Assembly (NCBI GenBank): GCA_021209875.1
Contig: JAGYVD010000001.1
Span: 5,952,001-6,016,000 of the forward strand
Origin: Rosellinia necatrix
Lineage: Eukaryota > Ascomycota > Sordariomycetes > Xylariales > Xylariaceae
DNA: 64,000 nt
Direction of reading: 5' to 3'
Shown here: positions 9,374 through 20,480 of the stretch, piece after piece
Position numbering within the stretch: the stretch's first letter is position 1
How the letters are laid out: each line of letters begins with the position of its first letter
Notes under the pieces: model-generated
The model's input: only the letters and a program-made list of their open reading frames with translations
Told to the model about the DNA's origin: nothing
Databases searched by the model: none
Made by a program: the position numbers and the translations under genes

Positions 9374-11527
9374 GTGCCTCGCTATGTGATCCATTTGCCT
9401 GACAGGAAGTCAAAGTTGTGGTCGTCTTCTAGTTCATCAACTTCCCAATTCGTTACGCTCAACATTGGAATTATAGATTTACCACATATCTGGTCACGAT
9501 TAAAGGATCAGATGGCATTAATAATGTCATATATCATACACTTATCTCCTTACGAGAGCTTCGATGTGGCTCACCGACCAGGGCCTCAGGAACCTGTAAA
9601 TATCGGACTTGTGGTCGGAGCTTTCAGAGTTTATGCCCGGGATATTTATCAGATAGAGTGGGGGGAACATTTGACATTTTATTCATGTTTCAGTGAACCA
9701 AGAAGCCTCGCCTGCCCATACGGCCAACTTCAAAAGATCGAATGTTTGGATCGAGTATGGCGGGAACTCGACGCTCGCCTCAACCTCGCCTTGGCAGACT
9801 ACCCACGCGACGTGCTGTTGGCGCCTGGAAACCCCAGCAGACGAAGCCGTGACATCATATGGGTGCTCTCGACCAACATGGATCTCATCATGGAATCGAT
9901 GCACGGGTTCCGGTCTTGCGTGCGGGCCAGAATCGGCGCGATCGCCCGCCCCCCGGCGACGCCTCGCGACATCATGGGCATGCCGGTCGAGCTCCTGAGG
10001 ATGATATTCGGACACATCCGCAACAACGACACGCCCGGGTCCGACCACGGCGCTGCCACGTTCCACATCGACGACTGACGCGGCCGGCATCCAGACCATC
10101 ACGTGCCGCATCGACGACGAGGTGGCCGACATCCAGAACATACGGCTCACGTGCCGCGTCTTCGGCACGATCGGCATGGACGCGCTCATGGAGTCGGTAT
10201 GCATCGAGCCGACGCCGCGCTCCCTCGCGCGCCTACGGGGGATATCCGAGGACCCCAGGCTGGCCCGGCTGGTAGACGTGCGCCCCCTGCTGTACCCGGC
10301 GGAGCTGTGCGACGACATCCGGAGGCTCGCCCTCATCTGGCTCCACCGGCTCCGGGACGACGCCTGCGGCGGGGGGGCCGGTCCTGCCCGCGCACGCCAC
10401 GGACGAGGCCAGGCTGTACCTCGCCTTCGCCCCGGAGGCCTGGGGCGGGCTGTGGCCCTCGCGCCCCAGAGCCGCCACGGCGGCCACCGCCGCGTGGCCG
10501 ACGACGTCGCGGGGGTCCGGGCGGCCGCGAACGCGCTCCACGCCTGCCTCGACGTCTACCGGCGCGTCTGCGCGGAGCAGCGCCGGATCGTCGCCAGCGA
10601 TGGCGACGGCGATGGTGATGGCGATGGCGGTGGCGGCGAGTTCGTGCGCGGCGTGGCCGCGCCTCCGGGCTCTCGCGTTCGGCGGCAGCGGCGGCGGCGG
10701 CGGCGCTGGCAGGAGCTGGTGCGGGACCCGCGGGCGCTCGCGCTGTCGTACCTGCGGCCGGTCGCGAGCGGGGAGCCCGAGGCGGCCGACATGGCCGCGC
10801 ACATCTTCCACCAGGTCCACGGGCTCTACGTCGTGCCGGCGGTCGCCACGCCCCTCGCCGGCGACGTGCTCTGGGAGATGGTCGCCGCCGGGGCCCGGGT
10901 GGGCCGCGTCGCCATCGACTCCTGCGCCGGCGGCTTCCCGGGCCTCAGCGTCCAGAGCCTCTCCGTGACCGTCACCGAGGCCTCGGGGGCCCTCCCCATC
11001 GTGCCGTGGAGCATGCCCCGGATGCTGTGGCCGGCCCTGGGCATCGGCACGCTGAGGCACCTGGACATCAGCTGCCTGAGGGAGCACGAGGCCAGCTGGG
11101 CCGACGTCGACGTCGGGCCCTTCCTCGCCTGCCGGGGGCGGCACTAGCTGCGCAGCCTGCGCCTGCGGGCGGTGTCCATTGCACGGGCACCACTTCCGGC
11201 GCCTCGTCGGCTCTTTCCCGGAAACGCCGCGCCCCGGCAGCCGGGGGGTCCACGTGGAACTGCTCGACCTGTCCCTCGTCAGCGGCTGGCTCCTGAGCCC
11301 GCACGCTCGACTGCCTGCGCGGGAAGGTCGACGATTCCTCCCAGCTCACCAGGCCTTCGGGCGGGGAAACCCGGTCCCTCTCGGAAGCCGAGTACGGGCA
11401 CGCCTTCGCAAAACACACCAGCTCGAGTCCGGGGCGGAGCGAGGCCGACCTCTATATCCAGATGCGGCGGCCCTCGGGAACGAATCCCCTGCTTGATATC
11501 TGGTCGTATGCACACTGCCCATATTAG
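9374..11527 (+). pseudogene. Broken F-box protein gene with several frameshifts
   Basis: A GC-rich coding track can be followed from about 9.7 to 11.5 kb only by changing frame repeatedly. The F-box itself is at about 9960-10020 (ATPRDIMGMPVELLRMIFGHI), preceded by a Met-rich helix (MDLIMESMHGF). The frame then stops at TGA 10076 inside an imperfect tandem duplication and resumes as ADIQNIRLTCRVF. It shifts at a G7 run near 10370, where HATDEARLYLAFAPEAWGG continues in another frame, and shifts back near 10480. It breaks again near 11144 and 11295, where CLREGKVDDSSQLTR and DLYIQM follow in a new frame, and ends at TAG 11525. F-box proteins recruit substrates to SCF ubiquitin ligases; the leucine-rich C-terminal part would be the substrate side. 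Either a decayed paralogue or local assembly errors; the duplication argues for real decay. The 5' end is uncertain: the part before about 9690 may be non-coding. Confidence 0.7.
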
Positions 11528-11758
11528 CATATGCGGCTGCTCCGGGGGAAGGAAGAGAGGTCTATCTTACCAAACATCCATGTCTCATCTTATAATAAAG
11601 TTCTAACCGCTACCCACCCTCCACCCCCCCTTCCTTTCGCTTTTCTCTCTTATTAAAAAAAAAAATCAAGAAAAAATCAGGAATTAAAAAACAACAAGAT
11701 AAAGGGTAAAACAAAGGAAAAGAACAAAAGGGCATAATAAACTAGGTTACCTAGTTCC

Positions 11759-11786
11759 AAAAAAAAAAAAAAAAAAAAAAAAAAAA
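11759..11786. repeat. Poly(A) run of 28 nt
   Basis: Uninterrupted A homopolymer. Upstream (11.66-11.73 kb) is further A-rich sequence. No reverse transcriptase or target-site duplication was found next to it, so a retroelement tail is not supported. Confidence 0.9.
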
Positions 11787-12190
11787 TTAACTATATATTG
11801 TCTTAGCGTGGGCTAGCAATTATTGCTCAACATATCTAAATGACGCTATAACACTGATGATGATAATGATGATGCTATGCTGCGCTAACATACTAAAACA
11901 ATCTTATGAAGATGGACTAGCTGGACGCTTTATTTCCAGAAACGATGATGACGACGAGTTGACACTTTCTTTTCAAACGACGCTTTCTTTTTCATCGCTT
12001 CTTGACGACGGCCATGACGACAATGATAATAACGTTTCATTTTTGTTTTCTTTTCCTAAAACTACTCTCCTTGTCCATGTTCTCTTGATTTTTCTTCTTT
12101 TTTTTTTTTTCCACACAGGGACGTTATAAATGATATCAGCGTGGATGTCGATATCCTTTAGCCGGGGCAGATATGAGACACTTCCGATAC

Positions 12191-12213
12191 GAAGCCTTCC
12201 TCCAGAAGGCTTC
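12191..12213. repeat. Perfect 9-bp inverted repeat with 5-nt loop
   Basis: GAAGCCTTC, loop CTCCA, GAAGGCTTC. More copies of AAGGCTTCC, GCCTTC and AAGGC follow over the next 80 nt in both orientations. Confidence 0.9.
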
Positions 12214-12567
12214 CTGAATAAGGCTTCCTAACGATGCCTTCGGGACGGTGCCTTCTTTTAAAAGGCTTTGCTATGATACCTTCTTTCAGATAGATACTAA
12301 ATTGGAGACCTTATTCCTTTCTCAACTAATTACTGATGCCTACTATTAATTTTCATAAGTCACAAGCGCGAAAAAAACACGTATTTAATAAAACTCATTT
12401 TTAATCAATTATGTCTAGGATTGCCTATTCCTCTTCTATTTTCCAGAACCGTTTTCCAAGCGTGATCGTGTAGCGTGAAAAAAAAAAAAAATGACATAGA
12501 TGGATACATACATTAAAGACCACCACCCCCATGCTGCGCGCCAAGAACCCGCCCACCCATGTCTGGG

Positions 12568-15326
12568 TTACTCGCGCATCTGCGACGCGGGCCGGTCCGG
12601 GTCCTGCAGTCTCGTCAGCTCGAGCAGCAGGCGATAGATGTAGATGGCGATGTCGATCTCGCGGAAGGCGTTTGTGTACCAGCGGCGGCCCTGGTCGGCG
12701 ATCTCCCTGGCGCGCCGGCGCCCGTTCTCGGTGGACGTGAGGTAGGCCACGAGCTCCGGCAGCTCGTCCATGCTCTGGCTGACGGGCACGTAGTGGACCC
12801 AAGGCGCAAGGCGCTCGTCGTGCCACTCGCGTAGTACCGTCTGCTTTAGTGGCGCCGACCGCGACGCTAGTAGTCGGTAGTAGCGCCCGCTGATGCCGTT
12901 GCCGTCGAGGTCGAAGACGAGCCGCGACCCGAACGGCCGACTACCCGGCGCCCACGGCTTATTGCGGAAGTACTGCCGCTGCTCCCGGCACGGCCGCGCG
13001 TCGCACTGCAGCACGTTAGTGAAAGCCACGTCGTACAGCCGCCCGTTGAGAAACCACGATGCCACCCGGCTGACGACCCCGTTCTTCTCCTGCAGGTACG
13101 AAAACACTCGCGGCTTTAAGTTTTGCGCTAGCTCAACGAACCGCTGTCGGTGCAGATTCCGCCACTGTACTTCGCGTCCATGGCCACCTGTCGTCGATCC
13201 AGCCCAGTACACGTTGTTCTGCTTCCGGTCCCAGTCCATATCCTCCTCTTCGTGGTATCTGAACCGGTCCTCTTCTACGTACGCCGTGCTGGGGTACAGC
13301 AGGTCTCCCATCGTCGAGGGCGTGCCGGTGGACAGCACGGGGACCAGTCCTTCCGTCAGGCGTAGGGACTCGGGTGCGGCTAAGAGGCCGTGTAACCCAC
13401 TGTACTCAGCATGCTCGCACAGATCCATATATGCCTTGTGATCCGTAACGAATGGTAGACCGTACGTTTCGATTGGAGGCTTTCGGTGCGTCGTCGATTT
13501 ACCCTTCTTCGACGAGCAAAACCTTGTTAAAGATTCCCAAGCGCGCTGGCCTCCCAAATTGGTTATGTTGAGCTTACTGGCCTGTTCGGGAGGCGGAGGG
13601 ATAATGACAGTCGGCTCGTCAAGATGGTTGAGAAGGAACTTCAAATTCAATGCTGCGGGTATCAACCTGGTGATCCTATCGAAGAATTGTGCGTTGTTTC
13701 TGTCGTTTTCGCGCCCATGGTGGCTACACTGTGTTCTGGTTGGTTCCCCAGACATGGCACAACTCCAAAGTTCGTGGTCCGGTTCATCATAAGCATTTGT
13801 CATGACTTCGAGAACTTCTTTCCCACTTAATCTCATGAACGGAGCAATACCCTCGGATATAATATCGAATTCGTCGATGATGGGAGACCGGTGTGCTTGT
13901 GCGAACTTATACCAGTCCTCAAAACCACGTGGTGGCTCAAACCCATAGCGGCGCTGGTACTCGGCATAAGCGGCCGAGTATGTGTTGGATTGATTCCGGA
14001 GTAAGCCGTCGAAGTTCTCCTTGGCCTCACGAATTAATAATTCGACAGGATGCCTGTCGGCATGAACCAGGGCCGACGACTGCGCAAGGTGGATAGTGAC
14101 AAGATTGGCGAAGTAAGGGAGCAAAGGTATAAGAGCCAGAGCCCAAAGTGCTAACCTGGCCTTGGCTTGTTTCGGTAGCAAACAGAGGGTTTGTCCCAGG
14201 GAGACCAACGAAGCTATTACGGTTATAAAGGCGCGAACATCTGTCTGCTGCGAAAATGGATTACGAGTTGCTAAAAGACCGAAAGTGCTAGCTACGGTTA
14301 CGCTAAGCCAAGAGGCATGATGCGCCTAGAAGGAGCTCTATCAGCTATCCGTCCTAGCAAAAAAAGGGTCGTATAACATACCAGTTGTGATGCGAAATAC
14401 CACGTAAAGGCCTTGGCCAAACCCAGGGTCAATGTCTCTATCATGTCGATACTGGGAAATCCGATGACGTATGATTCTCTACCGAGCACGACGGCCAATA
14501 TAGCGGCTATGCGTAGCGAGAGAGGCCATGCCGAGGCCTCGATATCGCAGCTCCGGAGCCATTGGAGGCGATTGGCACTTTGGCTTTGAGGGGTGAGCAG
14601 AGTATAAGCGACGGCGAGGGCCACGAGAGGGATGGCAGAGAGGGCATATCCGAGCGGGTCCCATTCCGACAAGGCAGCGATGGCAAAAATGGCGGCTAGA
14701 GTGGCACCCAAGATGTTATAGGTCAATAGAGGGATGAACGTCGCGCAAGACACGACAGGAGGATGGAGAAGACCAGGTCTCAGATACTTGAGGCCAAGTA
14801 AGAGGAGCGGTGCCAAGGCCGGCTGGACTGTGTGTTAGAGCCACCTAAAAATGCGCAGTCTCGTTTCCCGGGCGAGCCGGTCACTTACGAATAAGACGAT
14901 AGCACCGCTCTCGGCTCGGAAGACGCTGCATAGAGCGAGGCTTATGGCTACTAGCCACAGTGAAACGGCGGAAGGGCTTCCGTTTTCGGTTCCTTCGGGA
15001 AAGGCATTGGCCAATGGCAAGGCCTCGGCATGCCTGTCAACAACTCGGCCTCGTTTTGCCGCGGTGAAGACGAGGGGCAGCAGCAGCCAGCACAGGAGCT
15101 CCGAGGTCAGCTCGGACCGCCTGGACGACAGATGGTATGTGATAGCACCGAACACCAGCGTGGCACCGGCCGACCAGGTCGACGGGTCAACGAGATGCCA
15201 TGCCGAGGCGGGAATGGTGCCCTGCAGTTCGAAGCTGTGGCGCCGGTCAACAGGCGGCGGCGGCGGCGGCGGCGGCGGCGCTGATGCCCGCGACATGCCA
15301 GGCGAAGACGATGTGTTGTTTGGCAT
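12568..15326 (-). CDS. Polytopic membrane glycosyltransferase family 90 (CAP10-like), three exons
   Basis: Predicted 878 residues from exons 15326-14889, 14822-14382 and 14325-12568. The introns (66 and 56 nt) have GTAAGT and GTATGT donors and are phase 0. The N-terminus has a polyproline run encoded by a GGC/GCC repeat, then about ten hydrophobic segments through residue ~370. The C-terminal half is a GT90 domain. Family signatures seen: LVFDLDGNGISGRYYRLLAS (residues 762-781), APLKQTVLREW, then WVHYVPVSQSMDELPEL with HYVPV at 804-808. GT90 enzymes include cryptococcal CAP10/Cxt1-type xylosyltransferases and animal POGLUTs. The long fungal form with many membrane spans is widespread in filamentous ascomycetes, but its acceptor is unknown; a wall or extracellular glycan role in the Golgi/ER is inference. 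No frameshift or missing signature was seen. Confidence 0.88.
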
Positions 15327-18324
15327 TATTCTCCCGGCTGCTCGAGGGCAGCACTGCGCATCTCCCAGACGGACCCCAGCGAGGCGAATATCGAGATAAA
15401 TCGGTCATGGTCTCTACGACACGTGGAAGGGGGAAAAGGGCTGGCCGGCTGACATTGGACTGGCTCCCAGGCTTCTTCCATGTATCTAGGCTGCCACTAA
15501 AAGGCAACTGGCGGGCCAATGAGAAGGCAGCCAAAGCTTGCTGAAATCCTCTGTCGCCGATCCTTCATCTTGAAGCCCACGATGGGCCAAGCCGCCAAGT
15601 TATCCCTGGTGTCGCTCGGCATGCGTGTTACGAGACATGAAGGGTCGCCGAGAGCCATGTGCATAATCCACGTAGTATATGGTTTAGGTTCAAGGCGCTT
15701 TGCGCTGGCTTGTTTTTTTTTTTTTTGTATAGGAAAGAGTTCAACTGCATCTACCTAACCTAAAAGATACCTAGTAAATGGGAAGGTGATATAGGTCACA
15801 CTCAGCTGTAGCGTTTGTGACGCCGGGCACCTATCCTATGCACCTACCTAGGTAATCTAGTGAACCTGCCCAGGGTAATTTAGCTTGCCCACCCCGTCCA
15901 GGCAGGCAACTTTACATTCCTGGGTACCCACCTACCTACCGAAGTACCCAGGTAGGTTTACCACTTTACGGTACTCGCTAAGATATCGCTCCCAGGCAGC
16001 CGGTCATGTACCTGGCATCACACTACAGGGACTATTGCTAGTAGTGAGCTTAGGCGAAGTAACTATCTATAGATAGGCACTCACTTCCTTGGGAGATAAG
16101 TACTGTAGTTAGGTATCTTGGTAGGTGGCTAGTAAGTGGTTAGTGTGCCTAGGATCAGGTTTCAGCCACCTAAATGAACGTACTGGCTGTCTACCTGTCC
16201 ACTTCCCTAGACCAGGTACCTAATTGATATAACTATCTTACGTAGTAGATCGTTACCGGCGATATCGCGTCCAGGAACACATCGAAAAGCGTGCCCGTGA
16301 CAGCGGAACCCGGTATCCCAGATCGCGCTACAGCACCAATCATATACCCTGTTTGCATGTATCGGATATTTTAACGCATCACACAGTATCCGAAGAATTC
16401 ACTTTTCCAGGCAAACAGTGAAACCGTTGCACCAGCCATGCCATCTAATTTAAGTTCATCCAGGGATCTAGGTATCTATCCTTTTGGGTGCTGAAACAAC
16501 ACCAGTAGTGTACAACTAAAATGATGCAAGATATACCAATGCATAAAAGAACTTGAATAATATGACACCCAGTTAAGCAATAGCTCCGGGCAGGAACCCT
16601 TCAACGCAAGCCCTGCTACTCCGCCCGCCCCCCTTGTGCATTTGCGCTAAAACACTTCCCAGAGAGAACTGCACTAGGTAACTACCTAATATTCAATGAT
16701 CAGATGTGTATACTGCTAGCCATACGTCGCAGATATATTAACCAGCTGAGCCTCCAGCCCAGTTAGGCCAGCAATGACACCGACAACCAACCGCATATGT
16801 ATGCAACCACATATACATTAGGTATACATATATACATCTATACACACTGGTTGGGTATACAAACTAGGAGCCCTGTCTAATGTTACCTCAAGGCTCCCCC
16901 GCACAATTAGCCTCGATGGGGTATGGTACATATATATCGCCAGACAGGCTTAAGATACATACGTTAGAGTAGCGATTACACAGCAGCTACTGCATAAAAT
17001 AAACGACATAAAATCGTACATGGGCTATATCAAAGCTGAGCCAGCGAGTACCTAGATAGTTTATATACCCTTCCATGCTTTAGGTACTTAGAGATCTCCC
17101 TGCGCTGCTGCTTGCTTACAGCCCGCGGTATACCCTTGACGGGTGTGGTTGTTGATTTGTGCGTTCCTTCCCCCTGACTATCCTGTTGGGTATGGCTATA
17201 TATTTCAATACTAAAAGATGCGCATCGGTTCTCCTGCGCACTATTTTGTTGTATCATACTAGCTCTTGCAATGTGTCATAATTTACCTTTGCAATAGTTC
17301 GATCCGTACGAGTATAAGATTGAATACCTGTCGTACAAGTACGACGACTCGGCTTACGAGCTCTGGGACAACATACGTTCCCTTACTCTTATAAATCATC
17401 GGATGGAAATACCTGAGAAAGATCCTTTTATCAACAGATTGTTAGCCAATCAAGCGGTTTTAGTAGGGTAGTTTACGTCTTCTTGTATCATAATGGCATT
17501 GAGTCGAGTTGGAGGGACAAGGCAAGAAGCAAGCAACCAGCCTCGATAGTATTAAATATGCTACTCAAGGTGTTCGCCAATGGGGCATAGGCTATATGAC
17601 ATAATTCATCAGAAACATGGTCTCATGAGCATAGCCATAACCTCAAAAACAGGAGCGGCTCACTTGATCAAGGTGTGTTTCTTCTAGCAGTCCCAGAAAT
17701 GACTTCTCGGGGTTGCTATACATCTTAGTAGGTAGTTACGGAGGATTTCAGAGACGAAGCATACGGGACCAACTAGAGGGGGCCAAGACAGCGATACATT
17801 ATCCTTGGCGAGTAACTGTCACCTCACGTCAAGCCAGACTACAACAAGCAAGATTCCCTAGTACAGCTACGACTCATAAGGCAGTCGCTTTAGATTCAAA
17901 GTATATAATTGATTGCAATTAAAGTAATTCTATGTACATAGAACGCCGCGTCATACAGTACATGATTCCGGTATAACGAACCATTTCCATCACATAGCAC
18001 CTTATCATCTCGTTAGAGCGCACCTTGTTTTATAGCTACCCATTCACCCCGTAATGTAATCCGGGTGTAAGCCAGCTCGCAAATGCCCCACCACGTTCTG
18101 CTTTGCCTTCAGGGGTCACATCCTTACGTCCACTACAAGTGCAAAACCGGTACCCAAATAGATAGTCGGTAGTGTAAGTTAAAAAAAAAAAAAAAAACGA
18201 ATTAATCTTGAATCATCTACTTTAAACTTCACCAGATTCAGGTTAGCACCAATTTTCTCATCTGTTCCCAGATCTCCGCCCGAATCACTCCGCAGGATTT
18301 GGTAGAACAAGCACGCCTTTTATC
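15327..18324. other. Long intergenic region with many CCTAGGTAGGTA words
   Basis: About 3 kb with no supported gene. Between 15.75 and 16.3 kb and again near 16.7-17.1 kb the sequence is dense in CTACCTA/TAGGTAG words in both orientations. A 17-nt poly(A) run starts at 18181, about 145 nt upstream of the Zn2Cys6 gene. Short open frames show no family features. Confidence 0.5.
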
Positions 18325-19984
18325 ATGCCGCCACGCAAGGGTTTCGAGAAGGTCCGGAGCGGCTGCGTTACATGCAAGTGAGTCGATCTACTTAGCTTTT
18401 GCTGAAAAAAAAAATTCAAATTCAAATTCAAATTCAAACTCGAACTCACATTAGGACTCTCGAAGAGCCCGCAGGGTGAAATGCGACGAAGCACGGCCCG
18501 CGTGTCTGCGATGCCGGACCGGCAGCAGGACGTGCGGCGGCTACCGGGCGGCACCGCCGGGGTCGTTCTCCTGGAACGAGCTCCTCCGGGTCCGGCCCTC
18601 GGCCGTCCCGTCCCCGGCGCGCGACGGCGCGGAGCTGCGCGGCCTGGATTTCTTCCGCTGCGTGGTGGCGCCGGCGCTTACGGGCCCGCTGGGCGGCGCC
18701 TTCTGGACGCGGTCCGTCCTGCAGCTGGCGGCGCAGGAGCCCGCGGCCAGGCACGCGATCCTGGCCATCAGCGCGCTCTACGAACGGCTCGACCCGTCCT
18801 CCGCCTCCGCCCCGTGCCCGGACGGGGACGGGGACGGGGGCGAGGACGGCGTGGCCTTGCGCCACTACAACCGGGCCTTGCGGCGGGTCGCCACGTCGAC
18901 GCGCCTCGGCGCCGACGCGGTGCTCTCGCTGTCCGTCCTGTTCACCTGCGTCGAGTTCCTGCGCGCCGACGTGCCCGCCGCCGTCGAGCACTGCCGCCAC
19001 GGCGTCCGCATACTCGGCTCCGTCGGGCGTGCCGCCGCCGCCGCCGCCCCGCCCGACGTCCGGGCCATCTTCCGCCACCTCGGCATATTTCCCTTCTTCT
19101 TCGGCGCCACGCTCGCCGATTTCTCGCCCCCCGCGCGGGGCCCGGGACGCCCCGGCCGCCGCGTCGATCGCGTCGCCCAGGCGGCCGAGGCGCTGGACTG
19201 CCTCATGTCGAGCTCCGTCAGGCTGGTCCGCGCTTTCGACCCGTTTCGGCTGGGCATGGCGGACATGGCGGGGGCGCCGTGCTCGTTGGTCTCGACCCAG
19301 CAGGAGTTGTACCAGGACCTAGACGCATGGTATGCCGCCTTCTCTGCCTTTCGAGAGACGGTTGAATCAGATGGTGACGATCAGGCGCTTTTACGCATGC
19401 TGGAAATGCGATGGCACGTCTGCAAGATCTGGGTGTGCATTGCATTGTGTCGGGAGGAGGTTCTCTGCGATAGTTATCGACAGCAGTTTGAACGCATAGT
19501 CGAGCTTGCGCGACAAGATGCCTCTTCCCAAGACGTCTCCGGTGCTGGCAACCGTATTTTCTTTAAGTTCGAAATGGGGTTGTCACCTTTGCTGCACTTC
19601 GTCGTGATGAAGTGTCGGTTCTTAAGGCTTCGGTTAGAGGCTTTAGAATTGCTCCGAGTCCGTGGATGTGTTAGGGAATCCCTATGGGATGCGACGATCA
19701 TGCACGCAATTGGCTGTCGTCTTATTGAGCGAGAGCATGGTATTGAATTTCCCCAACGGTTAATTGAAGGAGGCTTAGAAAATGTTCGTTCAAATGACCC
19801 GCTTCCAAGCAATACCCAAAGGATCAGGGACTCGTACCTTGAAGAAGAGACGCAGTTATACGTAGATTATAATGGCTTGAGGGTGACACGGCGCAGGATC
19901 ATCTTCTTTGTGCGTCATGAAGTCCGAGATGAAATCGTGCGCGTCCCGGACTGGGTCTATCTACCAGAAAAAAGCCATAGTTGA
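18325..19984 (+). CDS. Zn2Cys6 fungal transcription factor, two exons
   Basis: Predicted 523 residues. The Zn2Cys6 cluster is complete: Cys14, 17, 24, 31, 34 and 41, spacing C-x2-C-x6-C-x6-C-x2-C-x6-C, with the basic loop KARRVKCDE. An 88-nt intron (18378-18465, GTGAGT donor, GAAG acceptor) splits the cluster right after CVTCK; only this acceptor restores the loop. The remainder (about residues 60-500) fits the fungal-specific Fungal_trans_2-type regulatory region: helical, with segments such as LFTCVEFLRADVPAAVEHC and the H-x-x-x-G-x-x-I-L motif typical of these proteins. Expected role: nuclear DNA-binding regulator. Its target is unknown; the closest neighbours are a GT90 gene upstream and a secreted hydrolase downstream on the same strand, with a spacing of about 600 nt. 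Codon use is very GC-rich up to about 19.3 kb and more balanced after that. Confidence 0.9.
18413..18436. repeat. (AATTCA)4 hexanucleotide repeat inside an intron
   Basis: Four perfect AATTCA copies preceded by a 10-nt A run and followed by two degenerate copies (AACTCG, AACTCA). It sits within the intron that divides the zinc-cluster codons. Confidence 0.95.
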
Positions 19985-20296
19985 AAGTGCTCGCAATAAA
20001 AATATATGTATCAAGTATCAACCCACCACATCCGATCTAATCAATGCCTCTAAATAATAGAACTAGCAAGCTCTACAAATTTCATGCTATCTTTGCTCGA
20101 ATAAGATCCTCAGTCTTAGACTTAGTCAATAATCAGGCCGTAGAGTTGCAAAGCCACTGACCCTTCTGTAAATACTACCGGTTCAATAGCTAGAGCCTAG
20201 TCTGAGGATCTCCGGTAAGATTATAACCTTTGATAAATGAAACGCTTCGTGAATCAATGTCCTTGATTTAGCATTAACTAGAAGAGCAACGTGAGC

Positions 20297-20368
20297 GGGG
20301 CATTTGCGAGAAGCCTCCTTCGGGGCTGGCGATCCTCTAGTGTAGGGAGCTCATCTCGCATTTGCCCC
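20297..20368. repeat. Inverted repeat, possible stem-loop
   Basis: GGGGC-ATTT-GCGAGA at 20297-20311 is matched by TCTCGC-ATTT-GCCCC at 20354-20368: outer 5 bp and inner 6 bp pair perfectly around a mostly unpaired ATTT/ATTT centre. The loop is 42 nt. Confidence 0.7.
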
Positions 20369-20473
20369 ACCATGTGCTTATTGAAGAACGATCCTCGTAG
20401 GCAAATACTGGTCATAAACTTCTAGATGCTGAAAAGTATGAGCCATGTAGCCCTATACTAGAACTCAGTGTCA

Positions 20474-20480
20474 TATAAAA
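20474..20480 (+). promoter_or_regulatory. TATA box of the beta-lactamase-like gene
   Basis: TATAAAA 106 nt upstream of the preferred ATG at 20580. If transcription starts about 30-60 nt downstream, the ATG at 20499 would lie at or before the start site, which supports the later ATG. Confidence 0.45.

Larger units (their letters stand above)
11528..12567. other. Low-complexity intergenic region
   Basis: About 1 kb of A-rich DNA with a 28-nt poly(A) run, GATGAT/GACGAC-rich stretches (11.85-12.0 kb) and a cluster of GCCTTC/GAAGGC words (12.19-12.29 kb) that can form hairpins. A 90-codon frame at 11857-12129 is low-complexity and not believable as a gene. The right end includes the 3' flank of the minus-strand GT90 gene. 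Confidence 0.5.

Noticed and set aside
10040..10094. An intron (GTCCGA donor, CATCCAG acceptor) that would remove the stop in the F-box gene
   Set aside because: The exon phases do not match: joining at these sites leaves the downstream F-box text out of frame, and the donor is poor. The tandem duplication explains the break better.
10233..11144. A 303-codon antisense frame opposite the F-box locus
   Set aside because: Same composition artefact; no domain features, and the sense strand carries recognisable F-box text.
11857..12129. A 90-codon frame rich in Met, Asp, Phe and Leu
   Set aside because: It arises from GATGAT/GACGAC and TTTCTT low-complexity tracts, with no conserved-looking segment.
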